NCBI RefSeq assembly: GCF_003584015.1
Contig: NZ_QXFM01000073.1
Span: 19,505 to 83,504, forward strand
DNA from: Aurantiacibacter xanthus
GTDB lineage: Bacteria; Pseudomonadota; Alphaproteobacteria; Sphingomonadales; Sphingomonadaceae
Reading direction: 5' to 3'
DNA: 64,000 nt
Translations under genes and position numbers: made by a program
The notes under the pieces: model-generated
What the model saw: only the letters and a program-made list of their open reading frames with translations
The model's database searches: none
Told to the model about the DNA's origin: nothing
Part shown: positions 45,074 to 55,109 of the stretch, piece by piece
Numbering within the stretch: position 1 is the stretch's first letter
Layout of the letters: each line of letters begins with the position of its first letter

Positions 45074-46003
45074 GTGGATTATCTCAGCTTTTCGACCAGG
45101 GCCACGACCCGGCAGGAGCGGTCGGCCCAGTGGCAGATGATCACGCGCGCGCCCTCGGCCGAACTGGGGGACGATCGTGAAGCGTCGATCCGCGGTTGCG
45201 ATCTGGGAGAGTTGCGCCTGTGCTCGGTTGCGATGGGCAAGCATCGCCTCGAAAACGAACGCACCTCCTTGCACGAGCCGGATGCCGGTCTCATCAAATT
45301 TGTGTTTCTCGAAGAAGGCGAGTGCCTGATCGAACAGAATGGCCGCTCGGTGTCGCTGTCTGCCGGACAATGGTGCGCACTCGACAAGACCTTACCGTTC
45401 CGGACCGAAGCGCAGGAAGCCACGCGGCAGCTTGCCCTCGCCATTCCCAAAAGACGCCTCGAAGCATGGAGCGGCTCGGCCCGTCAGTTCACCATGGCCG
45501 AGTGCTTTCTTAACGGCGCTGGCAACGTTCTGCATGAAAGCGCTGCTGCTGCGATCAGCGCGGCCACCGTTATGGGGCGGCGTGACCGCGCCCGGCTTGG
45601 CGACGTGCTGGTGCAGATGCTCAATATGGTCTGGCAGGCCGATCCGCAGATCTCGGGAGCCAGAACACATCGCGCGCGGCGCCTTGTCGTGCTCGATTTC
45701 ATCGAGCGGAACCTCGCCGATCCCGATCTTTCGATTGCCTGGATTTCAGAGGCTCTGGGCTATTCGAAGCGTACCTTGCACAAGTTGTTTGCCGATGAAG
45801 CGACAACTCTCAATCGTCTGATCTGGAACCGACGGCTCGATCATTGCCGGAAGGCCTTGCTCGACCCTGCCCAGTCACGCTGTTCGATCACGGAAATCGC
45901 GCATGACTGGGGCTTCAGCGACTCCCAGCATTTCAGCCGCGCATTCAAGATGCGTTTTGGCGCATCGCCGCGCGATTACCGCAATCGCAACCTGGTGCAC
46001 TGA
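45074..46003 (+). CDS. AraC-family transcriptional regulator
   Basis: 309 residues from GTG 45074, which has GAGAGGTGGA right ahead; the upstream extension is low-complexity. The N-terminal half resembles the AraC-binding-like domain of XylS/OxyR-type effectors, and the C-terminal half holds two helix-turn-helix motifs (ISEALGYSKRTLHKLF and ITEIAHDWGFSDSQHFSRAFK). It sits divergent from the ALDH operon and upstream of the MFS and TonB genes, so it probably controls both. The effector is unknown. Confidence 0.9.
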   Translation: MDYLSFSTRATTRQERSAQWQMITRAPSAELGDDREASIRGCDLGELRLCSVAMGKHRLENERTSLHEPDAGLIKFVFLEEGECLIEQNGRSVSLSAGQWCALDKTLPFRTEAQEATRQLALAIPKRRLEAWSGSARQFTMAECFLNGAGNVLHESAAAAISAATVMGRRDRARLGDVLVQMLNMVWQADPQISGARTHRARRLVVLDFIERNLADPDLSIAWISEALGYSKRTLHKLFADEATTLNRLIWNRRLDHCRKALLDPAQSRCSITEIAHDWGFSDSQHFSRAFKMRFGASPRDYRNRNLVH

Positions 46004-46159
46004 CCGGACAGATCTCTTTCGATCTTGTCCGGCTGTCCGCGCCTGCGTGTGAAGCGAGGCCGGTGGCGCTGGCAACCAAATAAAGGCGCTCCTGTCCAAG
46101 CAGCGACGGAGCGGTCTGCCCTAGATCGGCGGCGATTGAGTTCATGTGAGATCGCCGCG

Positions 46160-47473
46160 ATGACCCCTGCAGCACGCCGAACAACTCTGTTCCTGCTAAC
46201 CGTGATATACGGTTTTGGGTTCATCGACCGGATCGTCATCGCGCTGGTGGCACAGGACATCAAGGCCGATTTCGGTATTTCCGATTTCCAGATCGGTTTG
46301 CTCGGCGGCACGGCCTTTGCGGTGGTGAATACCGTGGCTGCCTTGCCTCTGGCCCGGCTGGCCGAGCGCTATCCGCGCAAATGGATCGCCTCCGTCTCGC
46401 TGCTGATAGCGTCTGTCTTTGCCGGTCTTTTCGGCTTTGCGACGAGCTTTTTTCACATGGTGCTCGCGCGTCTGGGAATGGCCGCCGGCGGTGCTGGTAC
46501 CGAGGCACCGCCGCACTCGATGATCTCGGACATGTATGGCCCGGAAAAGCGCGCCTCGGCGATGTCGCTGTTCATGCTTGGCGTGCCGGTTGCCGCCTTC
46601 GTCGGCTCGATGGTCGGGGGCACAGTGGCGGCCGCCTATGGCTGGCGGGCGACCTTCTATGTCATCGGTGGGATGGGGCTGCTCGTCTCCTTCATCTCGA
46701 TGATGCTTCTTCGTGAGCCGGGGCGGGGCAAGATCGACGGTGCCGCAAAGCCCGACAATGGCACTGCGCCGGGCATCCAGACCGTTTTCGGGGTGATGGT
46801 GGGTGATCGCTGCATGCGGCACATCTTGCTCGGTGTGTCGATCATCAGCTTGGGCGCGTTCGGGATGAACACGTTCCTTCCCTCGTTCTTCACCCGCAAT
46901 TATGGGCTCGATATCGGTGAGGCGGGCACGCTGTTTGGCCTGCTGACCGGGGTGGCCTCGGCCGTGGGCACCATTGCCGGGGGATATGGCAGCGAATGGC
47001 TCGCGCGGCGTGATCCGCGTTGGCTGGTCGCCGTTCCCGGATTGGGCGCGATTGTCGGCGCGCCGATCTTCATAGCCGGTCTGATGCAAGACAGCCTGCC
47101 GCTCGCTTTCAGCCTCATGTTGCTAGGTTCGCTGTTCTTTTACACGGCCATGGGGCCAGCGATTGCGGCGTTGCATGGTCTGCTGGATTCCCGCAGCCGT
47201 GCGACCGGATCGGCCATCTTCCTGCTTATCATGCATCTGACCGGGCAGGGGCTTGGCCCGCCGATAGCGGGCTTTGTCAGCGATCTGGTGTCGGCCTGGG
47301 TCTATACGGGCAATGACTTTGGCGTGGCCTGTGCGGGTTCTGCGGGCCAGGTTCCCGGGTCTGCTTGTGCGAGCGCTGCCGCCACGGGCATCCGCTATGC
47401 CATCGCCTGTTTCGGCGCGTTCTATATCTGGAGCGGCCTGCATATGCTGTGGGCAGCGCGCTGGCGGCAATAG
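46160..47473 (+). CDS. Major facilitator superfamily transporter
   Basis: 437 residues from ATG 46160 (the upstream part of the frame is basic and not conserved). Twelve membrane segments can be counted, with the MFS motif A variant in LARLAERYPRKW. It resembles Spinster-like carriers of organic acids or sphingolipid-like compounds. A loop between the last two helices holds three Cys (VACAGSAGQVPGSACAS). It would move substrate across the inner membrane for the neighbouring oxidoreductases. Confidence 0.88.
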   Translation: MTPAARRTTLFLLTVIYGFGFIDRIVIALVAQDIKADFGISDFQIGLLGGTAFAVVNTVAALPLARLAERYPRKWIASVSLLIASVFAGLFGFATSFFHMVLARLGMAAGGAGTEAPPHSMISDMYGPEKRASAMSLFMLGVPVAAFVGSMVGGTVAAAYGWRATFYVIGGMGLLVSFISMMLLREPGRGKIDGAAKPDNGTAPGIQTVFGVMVGDRCMRHILLGVSIISLGAFGMNTFLPSFFTRNYGLDIGEAGTLFGLLTGVASAVGTIAGGYGSEWLARRDPRWLVAVPGLGAIVGAPIFIAGLMQDSLPLAFSLMLLGSLFFYTAMGPAIAALHGLLDSRSRATGSAIFLLIMHLTGQGLGPPIAGFVSDLVSAWVYTGNDFGVACAGSAGQVPGSACASAAATGIRYAIACFGAFYIWSGLHMLWAARWRQ

Positions 47474-47476
47474 CGC

Positions 47477-47497
47477 GGCGCGCTGGCCGAGCGCGCC
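47477..47497 (+). terminator. Hairpin after the MFS gene
   Basis: An 8-bp perfect stem GGCGCGCT / AGCGCGCC with a 5-base loop, four bases after the stop. No U tract, so a rho-dependent or stabilising role is possible. Confidence 0.4.
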
Positions 47498-47698
47498 GAC
47501 TGCGCGAGACAAACGTCAGAGGCGCAATGAGTCCGAAACAGGCGCTGTCATGCAAGAGACATGGCGCAGCTCTCCTTACAGGCCTCTCACCGGCGTGCTT
47601 ACCGAGTGTGAGCAATCCGCCGATCCGAAAAACAATCTGCTTCTGCCCGACGGTGCGAAGATGCCTTGGTGTCAGCCAGAGATGAGAGGAGAGCAAGA

Positions 47699-50056
47699 GT
47701 GAGCCTTTTCAAGACGAGTCTTATGTCCTGTGCGGCGGTGGCAGCGATTGCCATTGCGCCGCCATCTTTCGCGCAAGATGCTGCTGGCACGGGACCGGCC
47801 AATCCTGACGAGATTATCGTCACCGCCCAGTTCCGTGCGCAAAACCTGCAAGACACGCCAATTGCCATTACCGCGGTCTCTGCGGATATGCTCGACGCCC
47901 GCAGCCAGACCGACATTTCGCAGGTTGCAGGTCAGGCGCCGGGGCTCAACCTGCAGCCTAACAATGCCAATTTCGGCCCCTCAATGGCTGCCTCGATCCG
48001 GGGGGTTGGGCAATACGATCCCAGCCCAGCCGTGGAGCCGGGTGTCGGTCTCTACGTCGACGATGTCTATTACCCGTCCCTGACCGGCGGCGTGTTCGAT
48101 CTGCTCGATCTCGATCGGGTCGAGATCCTGCGCGGCCCACAAGGGACGCTGGCGGGGCGCAACTCGATTGGCGGTGCAATCAAGCTCTATTCGAAGAAGC
48201 CGCAGGGCGATGGATCGGGCATGGTTCAGGCCACCTATGGCAGCCGAAACCGCCTCGACTTGCGCGGCTCGGCCGACTTCGCGCTGACCAATGCCATCAG
48301 CGCCCGTATTTCCGCCGCCGCCAAGCGGCAGGACGGCTATGTCAAAGTCTATGATTACGGGTGCGTGAACCCTGTAGGCACTGCGAACAATCCCGCACAA
48401 GGCGGCATTCCCGCCATCAGACCGAGCGGCGATTGCCAGACCGGAACGATGGGCGACGTGAACTATCAGGCCGCGCGCGGCCAGTTGCGCTACAATCCGA
48501 GCGACACGCTCGATATCAATCTTTCGGCCGATTATGTGTCAGACAACCGGGCCCAGGCTGGATCGGTGCTTGTATCCGCGGACAATGCAGCGCCCGGAGC
48601 CCTGCGCGGGGACTACTACAATGTACCCTTCGATTCCCGGTTCATCTGCGGGCCTTATTGCAACTATGCTACGGACTTGATGCCCGCAGATGCGGTCAAC
48701 GGGATTGCCTATGCCACGCAGCAACCGGTGACCACCAAATACGAGGGCTATGGCCTGTCTGGCACGATCGATCTTGCGCTGACTGACAATCTCCAGCTGA
48801 AATCGATCACCGGTTATCGGTCGTTCGACAGTTCTTACGGTGCGGATGCCGATCTTTCGCCTTTGCCGGTGAACGGCTCTTCGACTGACATTTCCACCGA
48901 CTTTTTCAGTCAGGAACTGCGCCTTAGTGGTACTCTGGCCAACGATGCGATCGACTATACCGTTGGCGGCTACTACAGCCACATGAAGACCAGCTTCGCG
49001 AACGTGCAGGACATCCGCTACGCTAGGCTGCAATTTGCCAGTCTTGGCGATGACGTACCCGCCGAATCGCTGGCATTCTTCGCCCATGCATCCTGGGAAG
49101 TGCTGTATGGTCTCACGGTCAATGCCGGTGTGCGCCGCACGCATGAGAACAAGGATTACACCTTCTCGCGCCGTTTTGCCGATGGTTCGGTTGGTCAGCC
49201 GGTGGTGGGTCCGCTCGATGGCCTGACGGGCGAGTATAGCGAAAATCGCTGGGATTACCGGGCCAACCTTCAATACGAATGGACGCCCAGCCTGATGACC
49301 TATGTTCAATTCTCGACGGGTTACAAGGGGGGCGGGATCAATCCCCGACCTTATTTCGCAAGCCAGGTACAGCCGTTCAGTTCGGAAAGCATCAATGCCT
49401 ATGAAATCGGCCTGAAGAGCGACTTTCTCGACCGTGCGGTCCGGCTCAATCTTTCAGCCTATTACAATCGCTACCGTGACATTCAAATGGTGTTGACTTC
49501 CTGCCCGGCCTTCACGCCCGGCAATGCGGTGGCACCTTGTTCGATGACCGCCAATGCGGGCGATGCCGATGTTAAAGGTTTCGAGGCGGAAACCACGATC
49601 CGCCCGCTTGCCGGCATGCTGATCGATGGATCGCTGAGTTATATTGATTTCGAGTATACCAGCATTGCGGCTGCGGCGAGTGGGCCGCAGGGTGTCAAGC
49701 TGGGTGATGTTGCGCCCTTCACCAGCGAATGGAAATGGAGCATCGGCGCACAGTACGAGGCGATGCTGCCGGGTGGTTCATCGCTCACGCCGCGGTTTGA
49801 CGTGACCTATCAATCAGGCCTTTACACGGCCGCCAACAACGCCCCGAGCAACTTCATCCCTTCTTATACCCTTGCCACGGCTCGCCTCACCTGGCGCAAC
49901 GGGGAAGGCGATCTGGACATTTCCCTCGCGGTCACCAATATTTTCGACAAGTATCATCTGGTGACTTCGTTCGATCAGTCCCTCGGGCAGGGATCGGTGG
50001 CTGGCCAGCCTGGCCGCCCGCGTGAATGGTCAGTGACAGCGACCAAGCGCTTTTAG
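47699..50056 (+). CDS. TonB-dependent receptor
   Basis: 785 residues from GTG 47699, chosen for the strong GAGAGGAGAGC site. A signal peptide (VAAIAIAPPSFAQ) precedes the TonB box EIIVTAQ. The plug includes PIAITAVSADML and ILRGPQGTLAGRNSIGGAI, and the barrel ends in a Phe. It belongs to the sphingomonad IroN/CirA-like group linked to aromatic or alcohol catabolism in many genomes. The AraC-MFS-receptor order supports uptake of the same compound. Confidence 0.93.
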   Translation: MSLFKTSLMSCAAVAAIAIAPPSFAQDAAGTGPANPDEIIVTAQFRAQNLQDTPIAITAVSADMLDARSQTDISQVAGQAPGLNLQPNNANFGPSMAASIRGVGQYDPSPAVEPGVGLYVDDVYYPSLTGGVFDLLDLDRVEILRGPQGTLAGRNSIGGAIKLYSKKPQGDGSGMVQATYGSRNRLDLRGSADFALTNAISARISAAAKRQDGYVKVYDYGCVNPVGTANNPAQGGIPAIRPSGDCQTGTMGDVNYQAARGQLRYNPSDTLDINLSADYVSDNRAQAGSVLVSADNAAPGALRGDYYNVPFDSRFICGPYCNYATDLMPADAVNGIAYATQQPVTTKYEGYGLSGTIDLALTDNLQLKSITGYRSFDSSYGADADLSPLPVNGSSTDISTDFFSQELRLSGTLANDAIDYTVGGYYSHMKTSFANVQDIRYARLQFASLGDDVPAESLAFFAHASWEVLYGLTVNAGVRRTHENKDYTFSRRFADGSVGQPVVGPLDGLTGEYSENRWDYRANLQYEWTPSLMTYVQFSTGYKGGGINPRPYFASQVQPFSSESINAYEIGLKSDFLDRAVRLNLSAYYNRYRDIQMVLTSCPAFTPGNAVAPCSMTANAGDADVKGFEAETTIRPLAGMLIDGSLSYIDFEYTSIAAAASGPQGVKLGDVAPFTSEWKWSIGAQYEAMLPGGSSLTPRFDVTYQSGLYTAANNAPSNFIPSYTLATARLTWRNGEGDLDISLAVTNIFDKYHLVTSFDQSLGQGSVAGQPGRPREWSVTATKRF

Positions 50057-50064
50057 CCGTATCG

Positions 50065-50088
50065 AGGGGAGGGGCATGCCCCTCCCCT
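50065..50088. terminator. 24-bp perfect GC palindrome
   Basis: A perfect inverted repeat of 24 bases, arms 50065-50076 and 50077-50088, 8 bases after the receptor stop. In RNA a stable stem forms (with a small loop needed at the centre), but no U run follows. The remaining bases up to the MarR gene hold no feature I can support. Confidence 0.5.
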
Positions 50089-50266
50089 GGAGTTGTCAGT
50101 ATCTCCGTGCGGAAACCTGGGATTGGCGGCGGAAGCTGGGCCATTTGCTGTTCGTCTGCTTTCACGCGCCAGAATTGCAAAAGCGGAATGAACGGCCGCT
50201 ATGCCGGCGCGTGTCGATGCGCGCAGAGTCTTCGATCAAGCTCTTCCGTTCGGGCTTACATGCCCG

Positions 50267-50764
50267 TCACATGGCGCCGCCGCCACTCTCGATGATTTTC
50301 CTGAGCGCACTGTGGAGCGCACGAAGCTCGGGTTCCGAAAGTGATGCGGTCAGCGCTTGATCATGGAGCGCAACCTGCCTGCGCAGTTCACCCAGTGTTC
50401 GTTGCCCCTCCGGCGTCAGGTGGATGCCTCGCGCCCGGCCATCTTCGGGTATCCGGCGACGGGCAAGGCAATCTCGCGCCTCCCAGAAATCGATGGCCAA
50501 GGTGGCGGCGGGTTTGCTCAGCCCCAGGATGGCGGCGAGCTGCGTCTGCCGCAGACCAGGGTTTGCTCCGATCACTTCGAGTGCCGAATAGCGCAACGGG
50601 GTGATCGCGCGGTCCCCGATCTCTTCTGAAAAGGTGCTGAAATCGACAATGCTTGCCCGGCGCAGGTGAAAGCCCATCAACTCGGGGAGCTGCCCGTAGT
50701 CGAAGGTGCGATCGAAAAGTGTAATTTTGGTATCAGACCGTGTCGCCAAAGGCCGCTCCTCCAT
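50267..50764 (-). CDS. MarR-family transcriptional regulator
   Basis: 165 residues from ATG 50764, preceded by AAGGA 10 bases ahead; an earlier in-frame ATG at 50818 gives 183 residues, longer than usual. The winged helix covers LRQTQLAAILGLSKPAATLAIDFWEARDCLARR with the wing DGRARGIHLTPEG. It diverges from the TonB receptor at 50917, whose promoter it may repress until an aromatic-type ligand binds. Confidence 0.9.
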   Translation of the reverse strand: MEERPLATRSDTKITLFDRTFDYGQLPELMGFHLRRASIVDFSTFSEEIGDRAITPLRYSALEVIGANPGLRQTQLAAILGLSKPAATLAIDFWEARDCLARRRIPEDGRARGIHLTPEGQRTLGELRRQVALHDQALTASLSEPELRALHSALRKIIESGGGAM

Positions 50765-50916
50765 TTTCAGTTGCTTTCCTTCACGCAGTTTTGGCGATTT
50801 TGCCAGTACGCCCGCCATCGATACCCAAAAAAGTAGTTATTGACGATAAGCATACTTTCTTGCAGTCAACGACATCGCGATTTGAGCGAGAGATTCAACC
50901 GCTGCAGAGGATCACG

Positions 50917-53328
50917 ATGATGGGTACCTGGACAAAGATAGATTTCCTGTCTGGCGCAGCCATGCTGGCTCTGTCGGCTGCTGCTGCTGGCTTTGCGGGA
51001 CCGGCGATGGCTCAGGGTGTGGAAAGCGAAGGTGAAGCGCGGGCGGGTGCGGCTCCGGCGCCCGAGGCCATGATCGTTGTGACCGCTCGCCGACGCGAGG
51101 AATCGTTGCAGGAAGCGCCGGTCGCGATCTCGGCCTTCTCCGCCGAAACGTTGCAGGATCGCCAGATTCAGCAGACGTCCGATCTCGAACGCATTACGCC
51201 CAGCCTGCAATTCAAGCCTGCGGGCCAGCTGTCGGGCAACAGTGCTTCCTCGGTGGTTTTCATTCGCGGTGTCGGTCAGCTCGATCCCACGGCAGCGGTT
51301 GATCCCGGCGTCGGTATCTACATCGACGAAGTCTATGTCGGCCGCGCTGTTGGCGGTACGATTGACTTCGGCGATATCGAAAGTGTCGAAGTGCTGCGCG
51401 GCCCGCAAGGCACACTCTTCGGTCGCAATACGATCGGCGGTGCGATCCTCGTCAAGACGCGCGAACCCAGGTTCAACGAACTGTCGGCTCGCGGCAGGTT
51501 CCGGATCGGAGAATATAACCTGGCGGAAGGCTTTGCGGCCTTCAACCTGCCGATTTCCGACACTGTTGCTGCACGCGTCTCCGGCGGGTTCCGCCAACGC
51601 GACGGGTACGTGATCCGCGCATTCGATGGGCTTGATCTCGGCAACGAAGACAGCGTGACCGTCAACGGGGCGCTCCGCTTCGAGCCTACGCCGGACTTCG
51701 AGCTGCAGTTAAGGGCAGACTACACCAAGCGGGATGAAAACGGCGCGCCGTTCGTATTCGCTGGCATCAACGAGAAAGCGCCGGTTGCGGCCATCGTCAG
51801 CGTTGCTGCGGGTTGTCCGGGTGCCACGATCCCGTTTGCGCCGCTGCAACCCGGCGATCCGCGTTTCGGGGCGCCGAACGTTCCCCTGATCGACGATGCA
51901 CGCTGTGCCAACGACTTCCAGAACCGCGGCAATTTCATCAACGGCGGCACGGCTGACGTTCTGAGTACGTCCGAGGTCTGGGGTGTTTCCGGCACCGCCA
52001 CGCTCAACGTCTCGGACAGTGTGCTCCTCAAGAGTATTACGGCCTATCGTTCAACCCAGTCGCGCGGCATCCGTGATGCGGACAACACGCCGCTCTTGCT
52101 GATCACCACCGACGTGGCCGGAGATTCCAAACAGTTCAGCCAGGAACTGCAGGTGCAGTACGACGGCGGACCGCTCAATGCCATTCTCGGGGCCTACTAT
52201 TTCGACGAGGATACGTTTGAACGCGCCACGGTCCCGTTGTCGTTCCCACCGACTGAGCCGGTCATCACTTCCCTCCTCAACGGCGGGCCGGGATCGCGCG
52301 ACCTGCAACTATCCGACCTCGAAACGCGTTCATGGGCGGTGTTCGGGGAAGCATCCTACGAGATTACGGATGCTCTCGAGTTGAGCGGCGGCCTGCGCTA
52401 CACGGAAGACCGCAAGACCTTCCGGGGCACGGTGCTTAACCTGTTCCCGGCGACGCTGCCCGATCCCGACCCGTTGCCTGACACGGCGATCCCCGACGGT
52501 GGGCCATTGTTCATCTACCCCACGCCCAATCAGGAGACATTCAACGCCCTCACTGGCTCGGCCAGTCTGGCCTACAAGGTCGCACCCTGGCTCAACACCT
52601 ATCTTTCCTACGCGCGCAGTTTCAAGTCGGGCGGGTTCAACACGCGCTACAACGCGCCGCCGCCGGGCTTCGAGCCCGTGCCGTTCGATGAAGAAACGGT
52701 CGACAGCTATGAAATCGGGGCCAAGATCGAGGTGGGCGACTTCCGTCTCAACATGGCCGCATTCCAGGCGGACTACGGCAACATTCAGCTGGTTTTCCGA
52801 CAGGGCGTCGTACCGCTGCTGTTCAATGCCGGTGAGGCGCGCATTCGCGGGTTCGAGGCCGAGGCAAGCTATCGCCCGTTCGAAAGCGGCGTGTTCATCG
52901 ACGCTGGCATCAGCATTCTCGATGACGAGATACTGTCGATTACCGAGGTGCCCGGTGCGACGGCGACGGTCCAGCCGGGAGACGAATTGCCGCTGACCCC
53001 GTCCTTCCAGGGCAACGTCGCCATCGGTTACGACATCGAGATCGGAAATGGTTTCGTGCTCACGCCGCAGTTTGACGGGTCGTACACATCTGACGTGGTG
53101 TTCATCACCGGCAGCGTGCCGGAAATCGAGCAGGAGGGCTACTTCGTGGCCAACGCATCTGTACGGCTGAAGATCAACGATCGCTTTGGGTTGCAGGCCG
53201 GCGTCATCAACCTGTTCGACAAGGAGTACATGATCCAGGGCAATGCTTCGCTCGGCACTCTCGGCTATGCGGAGAAGATCTACGCTCGGCCGCAGAACTG
53301 GTATCTGCAGGTTTCTGCGGAATTCTGA
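50917..53328 (+). CDS. TonB-dependent receptor
   Basis: 803 residues from ATG 50917, with AGAGGA 7 bases ahead; a second ATG follows directly. Signal peptide ends near PAMAQ, then the TonB box MIVVTAR. The plug holds FIRGVGQLDPTAAVDPGVGIYIDEVY and VLRGPQGTLFGRNTIGGAI, and the barrel ends in QVSAEF. It shares these motifs with the receptor at 47699 and was probably derived from the same subfamily. MarR-type control is inferred from divergence. Confidence 0.94.
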   Translation: MMGTWTKIDFLSGAAMLALSAAAAGFAGPAMAQGVESEGEARAGAAPAPEAMIVVTARRREESLQEAPVAISAFSAETLQDRQIQQTSDLERITPSLQFKPAGQLSGNSASSVVFIRGVGQLDPTAAVDPGVGIYIDEVYVGRAVGGTIDFGDIESVEVLRGPQGTLFGRNTIGGAILVKTREPRFNELSARGRFRIGEYNLAEGFAAFNLPISDTVAARVSGGFRQRDGYVIRAFDGLDLGNEDSVTVNGALRFEPTPDFELQLRADYTKRDENGAPFVFAGINEKAPVAAIVSVAAGCPGATIPFAPLQPGDPRFGAPNVPLIDDARCANDFQNRGNFINGGTADVLSTSEVWGVSGTATLNVSDSVLLKSITAYRSTQSRGIRDADNTPLLLITTDVAGDSKQFSQELQVQYDGGPLNAILGAYYFDEDTFERATVPLSFPPTEPVITSLLNGGPGSRDLQLSDLETRSWAVFGEASYEITDALELSGGLRYTEDRKTFRGTVLNLFPATLPDPDPLPDTAIPDGGPLFIYPTPNQETFNALTGSASLAYKVAPWLNTYLSYARSFKSGGFNTRYNAPPPGFEPVPFDEETVDSYEIGAKIEVGDFRLNMAAFQADYGNIQLVFRQGVVPLLFNAGEARIRGFEAEASYRPFESGVFIDAGISILDDEILSITEVPGATATVQPGDELPLTPSFQGNVAIGYDIEIGNGFVLTPQFDGSYTSDVVFITGSVPEIEQEGYFVANASVRLKINDRFGLQAGVINLFDKEYMIQGNASLGTLGYAEKIYARPQNWYLQVSAEF

Positions 53329-53400
53329 GGCTGTCTTTACGCGCAGTTCGCAGGGCGAGCAGACCTGCAGGGCCGGGCTGTCGCCACGATTGATGGAGGG

Positions 53401-53427
53401 ATGAGCTGCCGCGTTGCGGCGGCTCAT
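53401..53427 (+). terminator. Hairpin after the receptor gene
   Basis: A 12-bp stem (53401-53412 with 53416-53427) with one G-U pair and a 3-base loop, followed by TTTC. Good candidate intrinsic terminator for the receptor gene. The other bases between 53329 and 53623 show no gene. Confidence 0.65.
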
Positions 53428-53623
53428 TTCGGGTTAGCCTATCGCGCGCGATCCGAGGGCGGCACCCTGCCTTTGTACATGGTCAGGCCGTTGCCAAACC
53501 TCGCGGCGGTGACCGGCATTCAGGCATGATCGAAACGCAGCGCGATTGAATTGGAAATCCGTTCGCAGAGCAGTGTATCTTGAGAGGCAGAGGTTTACGC
53601 GAACGTAAGTATCTCTGCGCAAG

Positions 53624-54877
53624 ATGGTTCCGGAGCCAGCCGCGCCCAAAGCGGCCTCTTCCGACGGGACCATCATCGCACATATGCCTCAGGCCATTCT
53701 GCCTATCCTGACCAATATGCTGGTCGCCGTGATGTTCATCGGGGCCTTCCTGGTCATCGCGCAAACCTATCCGATGGTCCGGCGCGCTCGCTGGTTCGCA
53801 CTCTCCTATACGTTTGGCGTGCTTGATCCGCTGGCGAACCTTGGCATCTGGCTTGGCGGAAACGTCGCGGTCATGCAAGCCGTCGGCTTCATCGGCTTTC
53901 TGGCCGCGTTGGTCACGATGGCGCTGGCCTTGTCGCATTATCATCGGCGTCGACCGATGTGGGCGATCGCGATCGCGATTCTGGTCAGCGGTTGCATCTG
54001 GCGTATCGCGACGATCGATGCGCCGCGCGATGCCATCTGGTACCAGCTATCCTTTCAGAGCTGGTTTGCACTTGGTTCGGCACTGTGTGCCGCGGCGTTG
54101 CGACGGCATGCGCCGCCATCACTGCTCAATCGATGTCTTGTAGCGGTGTTCATCGTAACGGCCCTGCATTTCTGGGCGAAGGCGGCCTTTGCCATCACGC
54201 TCGGAACGGGCGCGACCGAAGAGGACTTTGCAGGCACGATCTATGCCGTCATCTCGCAGACCAGCAGCGGTCTGTTGATGATTGCCGCCGGCCTGCTGGT
54301 CGTCGCCAGTTTCCTGCATTCTGTCGTCAGGGCCACCCAGACCGAGGCATTGTCGGATCCGCTCACCGGCCTGCCCAATCGCCGGGCGTTCGATCGGTGG
54401 CTGGACGCGGCACAGGATGACGACATGCAGCTTCCGCTCAGTGTCGCGATCATCGACGTCGATCATTTCAAGCGTTTCAACGACCGGTTCGGCCACGCCG
54501 TCGGCGACGAGGTGCTACGCGAAGTCGCCGCCTGTATCGAGCGCCACCGGCCCTCTGCGGGCCGTGCAGCGCGTCTGGGCGGCGAGGAATTCGTCCTGCT
54601 GTTGCGGCTGGAGCGGTGTATGGCCCTTCTCGTGGTCGAGAGCATACGCCTGGCAATTGCTCAGCTCGCTTACAAGGACACTGATGCCATCACCGTGAGC
54701 ATTGGCATGGCGACGATGGAGAAAGGTGAAACGACAAGCGAGCTTCTGCGCCGCGCCGACCGCGCGTTGTACCGCGCCAAGGCGGCTGGCCGCGACCGGT
54801 GCGAGGTCGACATACCGGACGAAGAGGTCGTGTCATCGGTCGCGCGTCCGGCTCTCAAAGTGGTCGCGCGGCACTGA
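53624..54877 (+). CDS. Membrane-bound diguanylate cyclase
   Basis: 417 residues. The N-terminal half has about six hydrophobic segments (from ILPILTNMLVAVMFIGAFLV on), and the C-terminal half is a GGDEF domain with the catalytic motif GGEEF and the upstream DPLTGLPNRR and DVDHFKRFND blocks, so it should be active. I see no RxxD I-site directly before GGEEF. It makes c-di-GMP. A start at 53684 (MPQAILP) is possible. It has no clear operon partner. Confidence 0.93.
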   Translation: MVPEPAAPKAASSDGTIIAHMPQAILPILTNMLVAVMFIGAFLVIAQTYPMVRRARWFALSYTFGVLDPLANLGIWLGGNVAVMQAVGFIGFLAALVTMALALSHYHRRRPMWAIAIAILVSGCIWRIATIDAPRDAIWYQLSFQSWFALGSALCAAALRRHAPPSLLNRCLVAVFIVTALHFWAKAAFAITLGTGATEEDFAGTIYAVISQTSSGLLMIAAGLLVVASFLHSVVRATQTEALSDPLTGLPNRRAFDRWLDAAQDDDMQLPLSVAIIDVDHFKRFNDRFGHAVGDEVLREVAACIERHRPSAGRAARLGGEEFVLLLRLERCMALLVVESIRLAIAQLAYKDTDAITVSIGMATMEKGETTSELLRRADRALYRAKAAGRDRCEVDIPDEEVVSSVARPALKVVARH

Positions 54878-55109
54878 CCGGGCGGTAGAATCACCAGCTG
54901 CGATCCACAGGCGTGCGGCGAAGAACCGCTCTTTTCAGTGATGATCCCTTCACCGTTTCTTCGACCGTTTGATGAGATCCATGCCGTAACGACGAGTGAA
55001 CTCGATAAGCTTGTGGAATCGGCCAATTTGCCCCGTGATCCTTTGCGGGAAAGGAATGAACCGCGCCGGGTTTGCCGGAGGCTCGAACTCCTGAGAAGGT
55101 GGGGCCAGT

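Noticed and set aside
53434..53944. Minus-strand frames across 53434-53944
   Set aside because: They overlap the diguanylate cyclase start and have no homology or ribosome site.
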